DNA of 64,000 nt from Phymorhynchus buccinoides (GCA_017654935.2 CM065686.1:24788534-24852533), one strand, 5' to 3'; numbered from the stretch's first letter, positions 40,261-49,647 are shown. Translations and numbers: made by a program. Notes: a model not told the origin generated them from the letters alone.

Positions 40261-43200
40261 GGGCAGCCCTGCACACACACACACACTTGCACTCACGCCC
40301 ATATATACACAAGCACACATGCAAGCATACACACACATTCACACTCTCTCTCTCTCTCACACACACACACGGGCAGCCCTGCGCACACACACACACACTT
40401 GCACTCACGCCCATATATACACAAGCATACACACACATTCACACTCTCTCTCTCTCTCACACACACACGGGCAGCCCTGCACACACACACACACTTGCAC
40501 TCACACCCATATATACACAAGCACACATGCAAGCATACACACACATTCACACCTTCATTTCTGTTCTAACTAGGAAAGTAAGAACAAAAATCATGTATAA
40601 AAATACTGTACCCTCTTGCCCCCTATATACTCCTAGAGGGGGCAGCAGTGTCTTTGTTACAATGAAACATAATGTCCCCTCTACACCCAATGTCCCCTCA
40701 CAGGGTACACTCATATTCTGATCAAAAGTGCAGAGGAAATTTTCAGCTCATTCAATACTAGTGGTTTAGCATAATTCTATAATCATTTTCCATTCTACAT
40801 TCACAAACAATGGTTCTCTGGGTATATTTTGAAATAAAATATAGCTTACTGATTTCCTTCTCGACTGTATTTTGCCTCTTTCTCTACTTTTCTCTTCTCC
40901 CTGAGAGGAGAGTAAAGGGTTGTCACTCTGATGGCCTAGCATCAAGGACAGTAATTTAGTTAGTTACTCAACAAGTGTACTTGAAGAAGTATGCTCCCTT
41001 TCATGCTTTCACTACAACGAAATGTTTTATTGTCCCACAGTCGGGTACAATGGGTGGAAATGGGTTAATAAATAAGCACTGCAAAAAAGGAGAAAACGAT
41101 AGTCACTTAAATGTTTTATAAATTGTCTTCTCTTTTGCTTCATAATTTCAACACTACAATTTTCTAAAGTATGGATTATACTTTGTACTTTGTTGTAAAC
41201 ATGTTCACTTACTTGGGGTTATCATTTTCGATAGACACAGCAATGCTTTTGATTTTTTCCACGGCCTGAAAAAAAATTCATCATCAGTCACATTTTCATA
41301 ATGATATAGTTTTTATGCCATGCCACAAAACAATTTATCATATATGAGATAATAAAGTAGTCTGTATCTTTAGCCGAGCTATACTTTAACCCCTTCACTG
41401 CCGAGCCTGTTTCCGGTTCCGGAGCAATTATTTGCCAAGGCGTTTTAGGTTGCAGTCTATCGCAAAAAATTCTGAAAAAAGTGCATATAACCTATACTTT
41501 TCTGAAAGGGAATTGAATATACTATCATTTGAGAACACTCTCACATGCATTCAAACATACTGCGAAAAGCATATGGATAGAAAAAGGGAAACTCTTAGAA
41601 TAACCCTATGATGGATATTTCCGTGACGGGGCAGTTTATAGGTTACCGGAAGTTGACGGAAATATCCGTGATGGGGCAGTGAAGAGGTTAAACATGTTAC
41701 AAACTCATAAACCTACTTGCCTTACAGTTGCAACAAAACTTCATTTTTAACAAAACAATGACACATTTTATCATAACACATTTTAATGTATTCAACTTTC
41801 AAAAACAATATATCCAGCGAATGCCATAGGATTATGCCCCCCAAAAAAGGTTGTTTCAATAGATAAGAACGAACCATTACGAAAATTAAAAACAGAATTA
41901 AAAAAACCCATTATGGTAACAATTTGTAAAATATTACCACATAGGCTCATAGCTGCCAACTTTCCATAATCAAACTCTGGAAATATGGTGTGTGTGTGGG
42001 TTGGGTTGGGAGGGGGTGACCCCCCTCCCGAGAGAGTGGGGGTTAGGGGGCGCAGCCTCCTGAAGCTGAAGCATTTTTCTAAAATAAAGAAGCTAAGTCT
42101 TCATTTCCTGACAAGAAAACATTGTCTTACACAAGCCGAATGAAACGGCGTGCTCATGGGTGCAACTACACAAAATGAAAAACCCTGAAAGGCCGGGGTC
42201 CAGGGATAATATCCCCCTGCAGCTGAAGCAAAAACTGATTTATGAAAGTATTTTAGTTTGACTTTTCCACAATTTATACAAATGTTTATCTTAAAGTGTT
42301 TGAAAAATACAGTAGACACACAAAGATCTTGTTTGACAAATTTATAAAAAAGGAATGTCCTTTTCTGGTAAAATTGAAAAACAGGAAATCCTCGTATACC
42401 AGGAAAAGTTGCACTCATGCATGCTTTCCTCTCCACTAATTGTGCCGTTTTAGCATCAAAGCACTGTATCATGACTACGTTATCGTGATTGTTTCGACAA
42501 CTGAAGACTTCTGCTTTCAGTTTCACGGCACAAGCTTTTCGTGAACAGCGATGTTATTTTAGAACCCCGTAAGAAATTTCGAAATTGCATCGTCACAGTG
42601 CAGAAAGCGTAACTATCCTCTTTGTGGGACACATCGTTGATGGGCAATTGTTCTCAATACCGAGGAACAAACTTCGGTAAACTTGACGCAACTTTGCGGT
42701 TTTGTTTGACGCCATGTTTGTTTAGCAGAGAAGCTTACCGCACATGCCCAGGTTATGGCTTCCAGGATAATAAATGTTGGATTGGCATAAGGAATGACTG
42801 TGGAAACGGTACGCATGTTGACTTCCACGTGGATTTGACATTTTCTTTTTTTTCCTTGTGCTTTCGCAATTCGGGATTTTATTGTCATAATCGGAAATGC
42901 GGGATCGCGGCTGGAAAACGGAAACATTCTGGGAAATTTGGAATGGTTGGCAGCTATGTTACCAGATTAACTATATCAACACATTATGGCAGACAAACAT
43001 AAGGTATTCAGCATGAGGTGGTAAATATGGTATGGCTGGAGATCAGAATATCAAGATCTTGATGCCAAGGTGTCTTATTCATCATTGATATTTAGTTGGA
43101 AGTGGCGATGAGAAAGGAGGCCAAGAGTGACCATGGAGACATGATCATGGCCACATCCTTAGATTAGAAGCTGTAATATTGAGAGGGACAGTTTAACAAC

Positions 43201-46200
43201 ACAGTTTTGGGATTGATGCGCATGTGAGCTCCAGCCATACATGGATTTTAAAAGCAACAAAACTTAGGAGACATTAACATTTAACCCTTTCATCGTCACT
43301 GTCGCCTCTTGGCACGACAATGATTGAACACTCATGTCACTAAAAGGCATCAAATGAGGGTCTGTTATCTAATGACCTTATGTTCTTAATCTTGGGAGGT
43401 AAGGATAGGCCCTATTTTATGGATGTCAAATATTGCGGATGAAATCTTTTCTCTACCCAGGAAAGTTTAATGGAAAGTTTTGGGTGAAAAATTGCTGGCA
43501 TTGAAAGGGTTAACCAAACATGAGAGAAATTAATCGAAAGGTACAACAACTTAAAAGAAGTTTAGCTTGAGAAAACGGTTTCCTATAAAGCCAAACACAG
43601 AGATGCGGTACAGACCTTGGCAGCAGCTTTGCGGATGGACCGAATGATGATCTGCGGGTGCACCCTGTCTTCAATGAAGGGCTTGCATTCCTTCAAAAGC
43701 TCCCCAGCCAGCAGGGTCACTGAGGTGGTGCCATCGCCAACCTGAAAAACAGCCAAACACTGCCTTTCTACCTTTCTCTCTTCAAAAGCAAGTCTGTAAC
43801 AAACAGGCAAAACATTGTGCAATAAAAACACTCATTTTTTTTCTCCATTGGTTGTGCATAGGGTGTATTTGGGCTGCAATAATCTATTTCAGTTTCTTTA
43901 TCACTAATTCCTTATTCTTGTGAACATTCTTTGGGTCATAGGGTCTTTAACTGTTTAACTTAAGACCTTGAAAAATCATCCAAAATAGGTCTTAAGTGGG
44001 AGGGAGTTGCATGGATGCAACTGGAAAAATCCAAAAACAGGCAAGGCCGGGGTCAGAGCTGAAGAAAAAGCAAAATCATACTCAATTTGAAGCTTATTCC
44101 TAGCTTGTAAAGTGATAATTCAACACTTATTTTCCCCTTGAACTTTGAATCAATTTTTTGTGTAGTCAAACTTTTGGAAAAACAGGCGCCGCTTCCATGC
44201 AGATGATGGAGTGTATACGGGAGGTAATTTTAATACTTACAAAGAAGGGCAATGTCTCAGAGAAGTAGGTCTTAAGTGGGAGGGAGTCTCATAATGGAGG
44301 TTCCACTGTAGCTTTATCTCTTTAATTGAAGAGTTTGACGAGTCTTCAACAGACGGCAGACTACATTTGTGCCAGTGGCGCATTTGTCGGAGTGATCGAA
44401 AAAGAAAAAACTCTTGAAATTTAAAACGACTAAATGCCACCTTATATTTTCCCAAAAGTATTGTTATATATTAACTTTACAAATGACAGACATTCATGAA
44501 AAATGAAACAATAATGCACAATAGTGTGCATTAATTTTTTTCTACACATAAAATTCTGCATAGTTTCCTCTATCAACGAGCTGATCAATGATACAAAAAA
44601 TAAAGAATAAAAACCTCTGCATCTTGAGATTTGGCAATGTCGACTAGGGTTTTGGCCGCAGGGTGGACAATGTCCAGGGTCTTCAGAATGGTGGCTCCAT
44701 CGTTGGAGATGACCGTTTTCCCTGCAAGAGAGCATTGAAATTTTAAAGAAAGCAAGACGTCTTGTTTCTTGCATAAATAAAAAGTCTCTGACAACTGTGC
44801 TTTCTTTCTTTCTTAACTAAAACACACACACACACACATACACATTTGCATGCACACACACCAACAACTTTCAGATCAGAGCATAACATAAAAATTAAAA
44901 TAAAGGTAGCTCAATCAGTCAATGTGCCTGTTTTCATTGTTACTTTTAGTTTTATATAAGTAAAATTACTAAAAAAAAGAAAAAGAAGAGTCCATAGACA
45001 ATGGGTGTACCTTTATCATCGACAATGAGCTTGTCCATGCCCCGAGGGCCAAGCGTGGTGCGCACAGCATCGGCGATAGCCTGGCAGGCATTGATGTTGC
45101 TGATAATCTGTGGAATACCCTGCGATGAGTCTGTCCCTTCCTTCAGCAGGATCACTGGAGCTTGCTGAAATTAGAATCAAGTGTAAACTGTAACAATATT
45201 ACGAGACCAATTAAGAGACCACGGGGAAGGAAATACTCTGATTCTGATTAGTCAAAAAGGGCCACTCTTGTGGCAATTTATTGACAAAAGAATGACTCAC
45301 ACACACAACTGTGTCTAGAGTCTGATATATACAAATCTTTTGATCTAATGGATTGGATTTCTGACAAAAATGTTCTGACTGACGAGTAGCTTTCCAACAG
45401 CATCGAATGATATGGACTACAACTTCATATCAACATGCTTCACCAATGGAAACTTGATAATGATCTTGATGATAGTTGAATACAATGAATGATAGGGCGA
45501 CACTGGCACAATATCAACGAGCTTGGGAGAACCTTCAAAGTTGAAGGAGGATACTATATGAAAGAAGAACATGCCGTAATTTAAATTTTATGACCTGGCT
45601 AGCCGCCAAAGCACATTCAGTGTGCACCAGCATGATGCCAAGCCCCATGAGCTAACTCACAATGAATAAATGTCTTCACTATTAACCCCCTTAGCACGAT
45701 GAGCCACGTTCGTGGCTTCCTTGGTCGAACACGATGAGCCACGATCGTAGCTCAGTTCAAATAACTGAACTGTGGCCAATCCAATTGAGTTATTTGAACT
45801 GAGCTACAATCGTGGCTCATCGTGTTCGACCAAGGAAGCCATGAACGAAGTTGTAGCATTCTTACTTCGTCTTCCCCAGGGCTCCCAATCGTCCCAGGGA
45901 CTCCTTCACTGACAGTATAGAGGGTCCCAGTGGCATTGCGAATGCTAAAAATAAAATTTCTAGTGCATCCCTGTGACCTCGGGCTTCACCTTATTTTTAG
46001 AGGGTCCTTTAGAATTTTAGCACTTCATAGACCCCCTTGTCGGAATCTTGCCATTTAATCAACCGGTTTGCTAATTTCTTGGTGAAAATGAGCGATGAAA
46101 GTAGCGATTGTGAGGATGAGAATGACACCAGCGATGAGTCTGTTGCTGACAGCTACTCTGATAGAGACTATGAAGTTAATTAGGCTTGTGTTTTTGTTGT

Positions 46201-46815
46201 GAAGTGAAGGGAAAGGGTTCGACTGCATGGTTGAGTAAATTAGTGATGTCTGTCATGAGTAGCAGTGACAGATGAGGGTGGGGGGAGCTGCAGTTACTGT
46301 TTACAACCTGTGATTTGCAGCCACTGTGAAAGTGTCCTGGATGCTTTACCAGAAAAAGTTGTTTCCTTTGCTTTCAATGTTTCACTGCAAAGTTCAAGCT
46401 TCCTTCTCTCTAAAAGTGTAAAGGCTTCCCAATCAAATGTTCATTTGAGAGGTAAAAAGTCAAAGAAAGAAGTACCCGTTGACGTCTCTGCAGTTTTCAA
46501 TTAGGCCCTATACTATACACCATTCATTTGTATCAAAATACATGTTTTATTACAGTGCCAAGAGTGTTACTTATACTTATAGTTATACATGTCTATTGAT
46601 TCATTAAAAATCATTTCAATCTGTGCTCTTCTTTGTCAAAACTCAGTGTATCACTATATATCAGTGCATGTCATTGTGTGTATATCAATCATGAGTCATT
46701 CACTCATTGACAGATTGAGTGTGCATGTGCGTGTAAAATAACTTATCAATTCAAGTTACCACACACAAATACTATAGTAATAGTGGACAAACACACACCT
46801 ACAAACACCCAACAC

Positions 46816-46892
<77 letters not shown>

Positions 46893-47329
46893 TATTTTAC
46901 GATAAGAATTTAGGCTGTGCCTACTCAAAGCCCGGTTTGTCAAACTCGAAGGTTCCACCGAGAGAGAGAGAAATTCCTTCAACTCAAGTTGAAGAGTTTG
47001 GGCTGAAAATGAAATCATGTTGTATCTCATAGTCAAACTCGCCTAGGCAGTCAAATTGTAGCCATAAGCCCTAGGCTAATAATCAACTATAGACATAAAA
47101 GTGCAAGAAGAGATTCATCGAGAACATTCCAGTGTGACTGCTAGTGCTAGCGCTAGTCACGTTTCGAAAAGTAAGCCAAACAAGAATTACTTATTTAAAA
47201 AAACAGCGCTTAAATAAGACACAAACATCCGAGGAAAAGTTGTTTTAAGATAAATTTATGAACAACTTAATAAAACCTAGCCGATGACATCGATTATTTT
47301 CTAGAATCACGCCTTACCATTCTCGACAT
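28463..47329 (-). CDS. CCT7: T-complex protein 1 subunit eta (CCT-eta), 5' two thirds
   Basis: Nine coding exons, joined 47329-47318, 45164-45011, 44721-44615, 43741-43616, 41265-41213, 37409-37238, 36915-36751, 29155-29022 and 28538-28463 (cut by the gap). All visible introns are GT-AG and the phase is continuous, giving 333 residues of the usual ~540. CCT-eta is one of eight paralogous subunits of the cytosolic TRiC/CCT chaperonin, which folds actin, tubulin and WD40 proteins using ATP. Visible marks are [16 protein letters not shown] at the N-terminus, [17 protein letters not shown], the GDGTTSV nucleotide-binding signature, [15 protein letters not shown] and [21 protein letters not shown], all closest to the eta subunit. 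The C-terminal part of the equatorial domain is not in the window. The start ATG at 47329 gives MSRM before the first splice. Introns are packed with transposons. Confidence 0.97.
29022..29155 (-). CDS. CCT7: CCT7 coding exon 8
   Basis: Acceptor GTGTTGGGCAG, donor GTCAGG. Encodes [20 protein letters not shown] through [12 protein letters not shown]. Confidence 0.97.
29368..29806. mobile_element. TTAA-flanked MITE with repeated GGGTC hairpins (CCT7 intron)
   Basis: TTAA at 29364-29367 and 29807-29810. Ends are CCTTTACCGTGCTTCATGGG and, reversed, CCTTTACCAGATGTTGC. Inside are at least three self-complementary units of the form GGGTC..(G/A)GACCC, such as GGGTCATGGAGGACCC, plus two diverged ones. 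TTAA duplication with a CC-start suggests a piggyBac-type origin. Confidence 0.75.
30383..30791. mobile_element. TA-flanked MITE (Tc1/mariner superfamily)
   Basis: TA at 30381-30382 and 30792-30793. Inverted ends CCATATTTTTTGGACTATAA and CCGTATTTTTCTGACTATAA. A subterminal TAGAGGGATCCGGG is also inverted within it. 409 bases, non-coding. Ends of this type are common in animal mariner-related MITEs. Confidence 0.85.
31679..32355 (+). repeat. 5' LTR of the SCAN-Gag element
   Basis: TGTGACGTAAGTGTCCCGCG through CTCGTCACA. Contains a C13 run also found in the 3' LTR. Compared with the 3' LTR it lacks ~516 bases between CCCATCACA and CTGAAAATAAGTGACCC, and has a small local duplication near 32272-32305. 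Confidence 0.92.
32361..32381 (+). promoter_or_regulatory. Primer binding site, tRNA-Pro-like
   Basis: TGGGGGCTCGCGTCCGGGAT follows the 5' LTR after about 5 bases. It resembles the tRNA-Pro complement used by several retroelements, with a two-base GC insertion in the middle. Confidence 0.65.
32629..34677 (+). CDS. Gag-protease with SCAN-like domain
   Basis: 682 codons from ACCATGG. Residues ~1-30 are a short helical head; ~35-150 are highly charged with a repeated EADKAREAQ motif, predicted coiled coil; ~179-345 resemble the SCAN/retroviral capsid C-terminal fold ([20 protein letters not shown], then [18 protein letters not shown], a SCAN-type LVLEQ..PEL pattern); ~391-406 is a C-x2-C-x4-H-x4-C zinc knuckle ([14 protein letters not shown]); a DTG protease motif ([13 protein letters not shown]) is at ~455. 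After ~560 the frame runs through Pro/Ser-rich sequence and then out of frame with the integrase. Gag would form the particle and bind RNA. SCAN domains of vertebrate zinc-finger proteins are thought to derive from such Gags; the assignment here is by pattern. Confidence 0.8.
   Translation: MAEIVKLRRELKEWGESLGLSGQELANFVISEYDKEKAREVAEKDKQRAHEAQEADKAREAQEADKAREAQEADKAREAQEAEKDKQRAHEAQEADKAREAQQADKDRDAQEQEQIRTHELRQRQLVQDAKNKELELEATEREKARDHELAMKQLENSADSETATPQNFHPPIHTSAMTFTLEAFNEATESIDAFLDRFERLAQEFELAPEKFNLKLAQSLRGVAYEVYSKLPSSQITDYPALKEALLNRYQLTADAYRKKFRSTRKGRGESYAQFSDRLGNYLTKWVSLSAKTESYEDLRELMVCEQLRETMSPELRTFTAEQGATTLADLIQLSDRYTLAHEEPSAPKRPKLQQVVGSTVSQQSRGNPNSNSGSNSSTHERQPLGQPLFCSYCKSNTHNRDDCRKLAYKRQNVATMQVVSTSQNCTNPSPIQCPGTPSVVGQATVNNIPVQCLYDTGLSCDAIVCGSLVPASAYTGDFISLQGPDAAIPPSTLPVAIINVDTRYVKGPIKAVLMDSPVYDLILGSQYVFLGHPSQPALVSAAFPSPQSTNQLPPSFPKSKSPSAGKKPLNAANQIAARANPDCPKSPTTWKILPKECPPNDPRPLATGTSGERQHWTRKHPPKVPSGQAAARTAVTYPSLSASGSRLGRAPTSTEEEIPVYSHRGRHMYHEVRCRPNLLT
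34530..34948 (+). pseudogene. Integrase remnant of the SCAN-Gag element
   Basis: A different frame from gag. [18 protein letters not shown] has the first catalytic Asp, IVTVVDICT follows, then [19 protein letters not shown], where the usual SD.G..F block is changed and the final Glu region is missing. RT and RNase H, expected between protease and integrase, have been lost, apparently by an internal deletion near 34300-34500. Confidence 0.8.
35033..36225 (+). repeat. 3' LTR of the SCAN-Gag element, long form
   Basis: Preceded by a purine-rich GGGGGGCC tract at about 35022. Matches the 5' LTR at 35033-35205 and from about 35752 to the end. The extra 35206-35752 segment contains a 69-codon open frame (35500-35709, Arg/Pro/Ser-rich) that I do not recognise; either the 5' LTR lost it or the 3' LTR gained it. 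Confidence 0.9.
36751..36915 (-). CDS. CCT7: CCT7 coding exon 7
   Basis: Encodes [18 protein letters not shown] through [10 protein letters not shown], apical-domain sequence. The donor GTAAGATTG lies about 28 bases from the end of a TTAA-flanked transposon that fills the next intron. Confidence 0.97.
37238..37409 (-). CDS. CCT7: CCT7 coding exon 6
   Basis: Acceptor CTGCTGCACAG, donor GTGAGC. Encodes (K)[18 protein letters not shown] through [13 protein letters not shown]. The first part of this exon and its acceptor are duplicated immediately upstream (toward higher coordinates), and that copy is split by a MITE. Base composition is more GC-rich than the flanking introns. Confidence 0.97.
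37358..37967. repeat. Tandem duplication of CCT7 exon 6 start, second copy split by a MITE
   Basis: Unit 37358-37475 covers the first ~52 bases of exon 6 (in minus sense), its acceptor and ~65 bases of intron. The second copy starts at 37476, runs to 37530, is interrupted by the MITE at 37533-37899, and resumes at 37902 to about 37967. Copies differ at a few bases, e.g. CTCCCTGTGCAGC against CTCCTTG+TACAGC. The full exon uses the first copy. Confidence 0.92.
37533..37899. mobile_element. TA-flanked MITE inside duplicated CCT7 exon copy
   Basis: 367 bases; inverted ends CACAGGCATGGTAG on both sides; TA at 37531-37532 and 37900-37901. Removing it with one TA regenerates the sequence of the neighbouring copy. 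Contains a G19 run. No coding potential. Confidence 0.92.
37968..38919. other. CCT7 intron sequence, no feature
   Basis: AT-rich. A pair of loosely similar 'GTGTGTTCAGAAACTRGTGG' blocks lies near 37990 and 38105. No gene seen. Confidence 0.5.
38920..39596 (-). mobile_element. hAT-like transposon remnant with internal deletion
   Basis: Inverted ends CAGAGCTTAATCTAG on both sides (38920 and, reversed, 39596). TCACA flanks both ends, shorter than the 8 bp expected of hAT, so superfamily is inferred from the CAGAG-type end and the encoded zinc finger. It contains a GGCGGC-type promoter-like stretch (AAGATGGCGGCC, ACTTCCTG and ATTGG) upstream of the minus-strand reading frame. Lies in CCT7 intron 5. 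Confidence 0.7.
39010..39288 (-). pseudogene. Transposase N-terminus with TTF/BED-like zinc finger
   Basis: Start is 39288 or, in better context, 39276 ([11 protein letters not shown]). After a Lys-rich stretch it reads [16 protein letters not shown] then MQCTLC, matching the pattern R.F...W...FPWL....MxCxxC of the zinc-finger head of hAT-type transposases and ZNF862-like proteins derived from them. It stops 7 residues after the last Cys, so only the DNA-binding head remains. Confidence 0.65.
39990..40556. repeat. ~108-bp minisatellite rich in CA and CT
   Basis: Five copies of a unit containing ACGGGCAGCCCTGCACACAC, CACTCACGCCCATATATACA and AAGCATACACACACATTCAC, near 40047, 40155, 40260, 40370 and 40468. 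Open on both strands over its whole length; artefactual ORFs of 240-265 codons. Confidence 0.93.
41213..41265 (-). CDS. CCT7: CCT7 coding exon 5
   Basis: A 53-base exon: acceptor TTTTTTTCAG, donor GTAAGT. Encodes [17 protein letters not shown] plus two bases, which restore phase with exon 6. Confidence 0.93.
41390..41687. mobile_element. TTAA-flanked MITE (CCT7 intron 4)
   Basis: TTAA at 41386-41389 and 41688-41691. Ends CCCCTTCACTGCC and, reversed, CCTCTTCACTGCCCC. Internal GGAAATATCCGT motifs. Lies about 125 bases from exon 5. Confidence 0.85.
41948..42958. mobile_element. Decayed ~1-kb DNA transposon with CATAGCTGCCAAC ends
   Basis: Inverted ends CATAGCTGCCAACTTTCC and, reversed, CATAGCTGCCAACCATTCC. 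The interior has two related GAAGCTGAAGCA blocks and no intact transposase. Ends of this type occur widely in invertebrate genomes; superfamily not assigned. Confidence 0.65.
43285..43509. mobile_element. TTAA-flanked MITE (CCT7 intron 4)
   Basis: TTAA at 43281-43284 and 43510-43513; ends CCCTTTCATCGTCACTG and, reversed, CCCTTTCAATGCCAGC. 225 bases; about 107 bases from exon 4. Confidence 0.8.
43616..43741 (-). CDS. CCT7: CCT7 coding exon 4
   Basis: Encodes [16 protein letters not shown], the chaperonin GDGTT phosphate-binding signature, through [14 protein letters not shown]. 126 bases, phase 0 at both ends; donor GTCTGT. Confidence 0.97.
44615..44721 (-). CDS. CCT7: CCT7 coding exon 3
   Basis: Acceptor CTCTCTTGCAG, donor GTTTTT (a weak donor). 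Encodes [19 protein letters not shown] through IAKSQDAE, part of the ATP site. Confidence 0.97.
45011..45164 (-). CDS. CCT7: CCT7 coding exon 2
   Basis: Acceptor TTCTAATTTCAG, donor GTACAC. Encodes [19 protein letters not shown] through [13 protein letters not shown], the N-terminal equatorial domain. Confidence 0.97.
45682..45850. mobile_element. Foldback sequence with TTAACCCCCTTAGCACG end (CCT7 intron 1)
   Basis: TTAACCCCCTTAGCACGATG marks one end. Arms at about 45709-45767 and 45786-45848 are inverted copies (GCTTCCTTGGTCGAACACGA and its complement), nearly identical over ~58 bases with an ~18-base loop. Subrepeats CACGATGAGCCACG occur twice in the first arm. The opposite TTAA terminus is not found, so it may be one end of a larger piggyBac-like element. 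Confidence 0.75.
46088..46183 (+). other. 31-codon acidic open frame, function unknown
   Basis: ATG with AAAATGA context; Ser/Asp/Glu-rich ([18 protein letters not shown]). Acidic heads of this kind are seen in piggyBac transposases, and a TTAACCC-ended foldback lies 240 bases upstream, so a transposase-head remnant is possible. This is inference from composition and context only. A second frame of 79 codons at 46265-46504 holds [13 protein letters not shown], a possible zinc-binding pattern, equally unassigned. Confidence 0.25.
46818..46889. repeat. (GA)n microsatellite
   Basis: About 72 bases in CCT7 intron 1. Confidence 0.97.
47318..47329 (-). CDS. CCT7: CCT7 coding exon 1
   Basis: ATGTCGAGAATG followed by the donor GTAAGG; encodes MSRM in phase 0. 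Supported by the in-phase join to exon 2 and by sitting just inside a promoter-like region; the four codons alone are weak evidence. Confidence 0.8.
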
Positions 47330-47460
47330 CTTGAAATGTTCGGTCTGTAACTAAGGGACACAACCGCAGCAACTTGCCGTCCAAACCGGAAATACAGAAA
47401 AACCCCCAAACAACTGAAACAGACTGCAACGTCACTGGAACATAAGTATACAACAAACAA
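47330..47460 (-). promoter_or_regulatory. CCT7 5' UTR and probable promoter
   Basis: Directly upstream of the CCT7 start on the minus strand. The reverse complement contains ATTTCCGG (ETS-type site) near 47390 and CCAGTGACGTTGC near 47430, with a CRE-like TGACGT. No TATA box is evident. Placement is by position and motif only. Confidence 0.4.
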
Positions 47461-48244
47461 ACAACTACACGACAAGTGTAAAGTGACGAATGGATGGATA
47501 TAGGTTAAATTACATGACTTAGTAAATCCTACAAAAATACTTTATTATTGCTATTTTTAAACATAATCATAATCAATGATATAAAAAAATCTATGAATTA
47601 AATAAAACATGATGAGAATTGAAAGGAGACAACAAAAAAGCTTAACAATACAACCATGTTTGGGGCGGATCAGCCAGTCATCAGAAGAATTAGTGTTTAT
47701 ACTAACTTGTGGCGGTGCCATAGCCGATGAGGTTTAACCGAGGCGTGGTCACCGCTACAGCTATCTGTATTAATACAAAATCGGGACTTTACTGGTTTCG
47801 TACTGCCTCCGGGCATTGCCTCCAGTATTGTTCCCACCATATTTGTATTTACAAATGTCCCATATGTGTCTGATTCAGACCAAGAGGACGTAAAACTCCA
47901 TTTTCGTCGTCATCAGCCAGTCATTGAGGGGAGGGGGTAGCTCCAAGTGGTCAGTTGGGGTGGGGTGATGGGTCTGGGGGGATTGCCTCCCAGAAGCTGA
48001 TGATAATTTGAATGTAAAAGATGCAATCAAGGCTTCTCGTGAGAGAATAACTGTAGCATGGAACTACAATTTGTCTTCCTCTTTTTCTTTCCATTTTTTG
48101 TCTCCCCTCAAATCCATATTTGATGCAGTACCAAGTCCATGACAGCAATGTGTAGTGAATGGGCTGAGACTATTAACTCTTTCGTTTCCTTGTGTCCTTT
48201 CGGTTTTCGGTTTTTGTGGGGTTTTTTGGCCGTTATAATTTTTT
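47461..48244. repeat. Intergenic DNA with R3 repeat copy 3 (47752-47905)
   Basis: The copy at 47752-47905 has CCGGGCATTGCCTCCAGTAT and GTCCCATATGTGTCTGATTC. No gene otherwise. Confidence 0.65.
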
Positions 48245-48960
48245 TTTTTTTTTGGGGGGGGGGGGGGGGGCAGAGACATACGTCTGCCCCCCCTCCTCGA
48301 AGCCAGGCGGGGCAGCTGCCCCCCTGCCCCCCCCCCCCCCCCCCGTTCCTACGCCAGTGAAATCTCGTGCTAAAGTGAACACATGTAGCAGAAGTTGACA
48401 TTACATTGCAATTGAAAAATGAAAAAAATAGAGAGAGAGAGGGGGGGGGGAGGGAAGGGGAGGGAATAGGGGGGGTGAATAGGGGGGGGGGGGGGGGGTC
48501 GCCGCCTAGCGCATCAAACCCTGGTCTGACCCCAAAGTGGGTTGCCCCACCCTGGCACCGAGGGGTGAGGGGGAAAACGGAAGTTCTCCGAGAAAAAAAA
48601 CCCCTAGTCAGACACACTTGTCTAAGACATGAGAAAGAAAAACAAATTTAAAGGATTAAGGGGGGGGAAAAACTCTCTGGGAGAAAAAAACCCCTGCGCA
48701 TGTGGTCAAAGACAAGTGCAACAAACCCCTCTCACACACATAGACACATACACACACACTCTGTCTCTCCCTCTCTCACACACAACCACACACTGGGACT
48801 AGAGGAATGCAAAAAAAGCAATGGCATACTTTAAAAAAAATATATGTATATAAAAAAAGGGGGGTGGGGTGGGGTGGGGTGGGGTGGGTGGGGGAGAGGG
48901 TTTGGAAGGAAGGGGTGGGGAGGAGGTTATGGGAAGGAGGGGGTGGGTGGAAGTTGGGCG
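48245..48960. repeat. G- and C-rich low-complexity stretch
   Basis: G18 near 48255, C-runs near 48330, G-runs near 48440-48500 and a GGGGT pentamer array at 48860-48890. Homopolymers here are unreliable. No gene. Confidence 0.85.
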
Positions 48961-49195
48961 GTAGCGAAGGATAGGAATCAAATTGATCATTATTGGCTGT
49001 TGCAGCTAGTTGGGCTTAATCTTTGTGAAGAACAAACTCCCAAATACAGGCTCAGGGTGGCTAATTCGGCTCTGTTGTTTGAGAAAGATTCACTCCATAC
49101 AATGGATAGTGAAGGACAGGCTTGCATTGTGGGCTCTTGCAGCAAGTTCGGTTTGGTCTTATGTGAGAGATTGACCCAAACAAAGTTGATAATGA

Positions 49196-49647
49196 AAACT
49201 AAACATTCCATTTGAAACAAGTTTGTAAATTAATTGGGAATGCAGAGGTCCACGCCGGGGGAGGGGGTTCGGGCAGTGGGGGAAACCTTCTTCGAATACC
49301 TGTGGCTATTGAACCCTACCACACTGCCCAGTATACACTGAGGGGTCACTCCTTCGCTTAGCTGTGAATATCCGGCGGACCCCTGTCCCCCCAACCCAGA
49401 CGGGAACACACAGGGAAGTGGGGGAAATGAAAACTAGACATTCCATTAGAAGCAAGTTTGTAAATTAATTAGGAATACAGAGGTCCACGCCGGGGGAGGG
49501 GACTCCGGGCAGTGGGGGGAACCTTCTTCGCTTAGCTGTGGCTATTGAACCCTAACACACTGCTCAGTATACAGGGGTCACTCCTTCGCTTAGCTGTGGC
49601 TATTGGACCCCTATTCCCCCAACCCAGACGGGACACACAGGGAAGGG
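49196..49647. repeat. Tandem duplication of ~230 bp
   Basis: Copy 1 about 49196-49427, copy 2 about 49428-49647. Both have AAGCAAGTTTGTAAATTAAT-like, GGTCCACGCCGGGGGAGGGG and CACTCCTTCGCTTAGCTGTG blocks; copy 2 is slightly shorter. Confidence 0.88.

Noticed and set aside
39772..40721. Open frames of 240-265 codons on the plus strand
   Set aside because: The ~108-bp CA/CT minisatellite is open in three frames; His-Thr repeats with no domain.
42101..43002. 104-141 codon frames inside the 41948-42958 element
   Set aside because: No transposase motif is visible and the frames are not conserved-looking; treated as element interior.
48108..48651. Open frames with Pro/Gly runs
   Set aside because: They cross G and C homopolymers whose length is unreliable.
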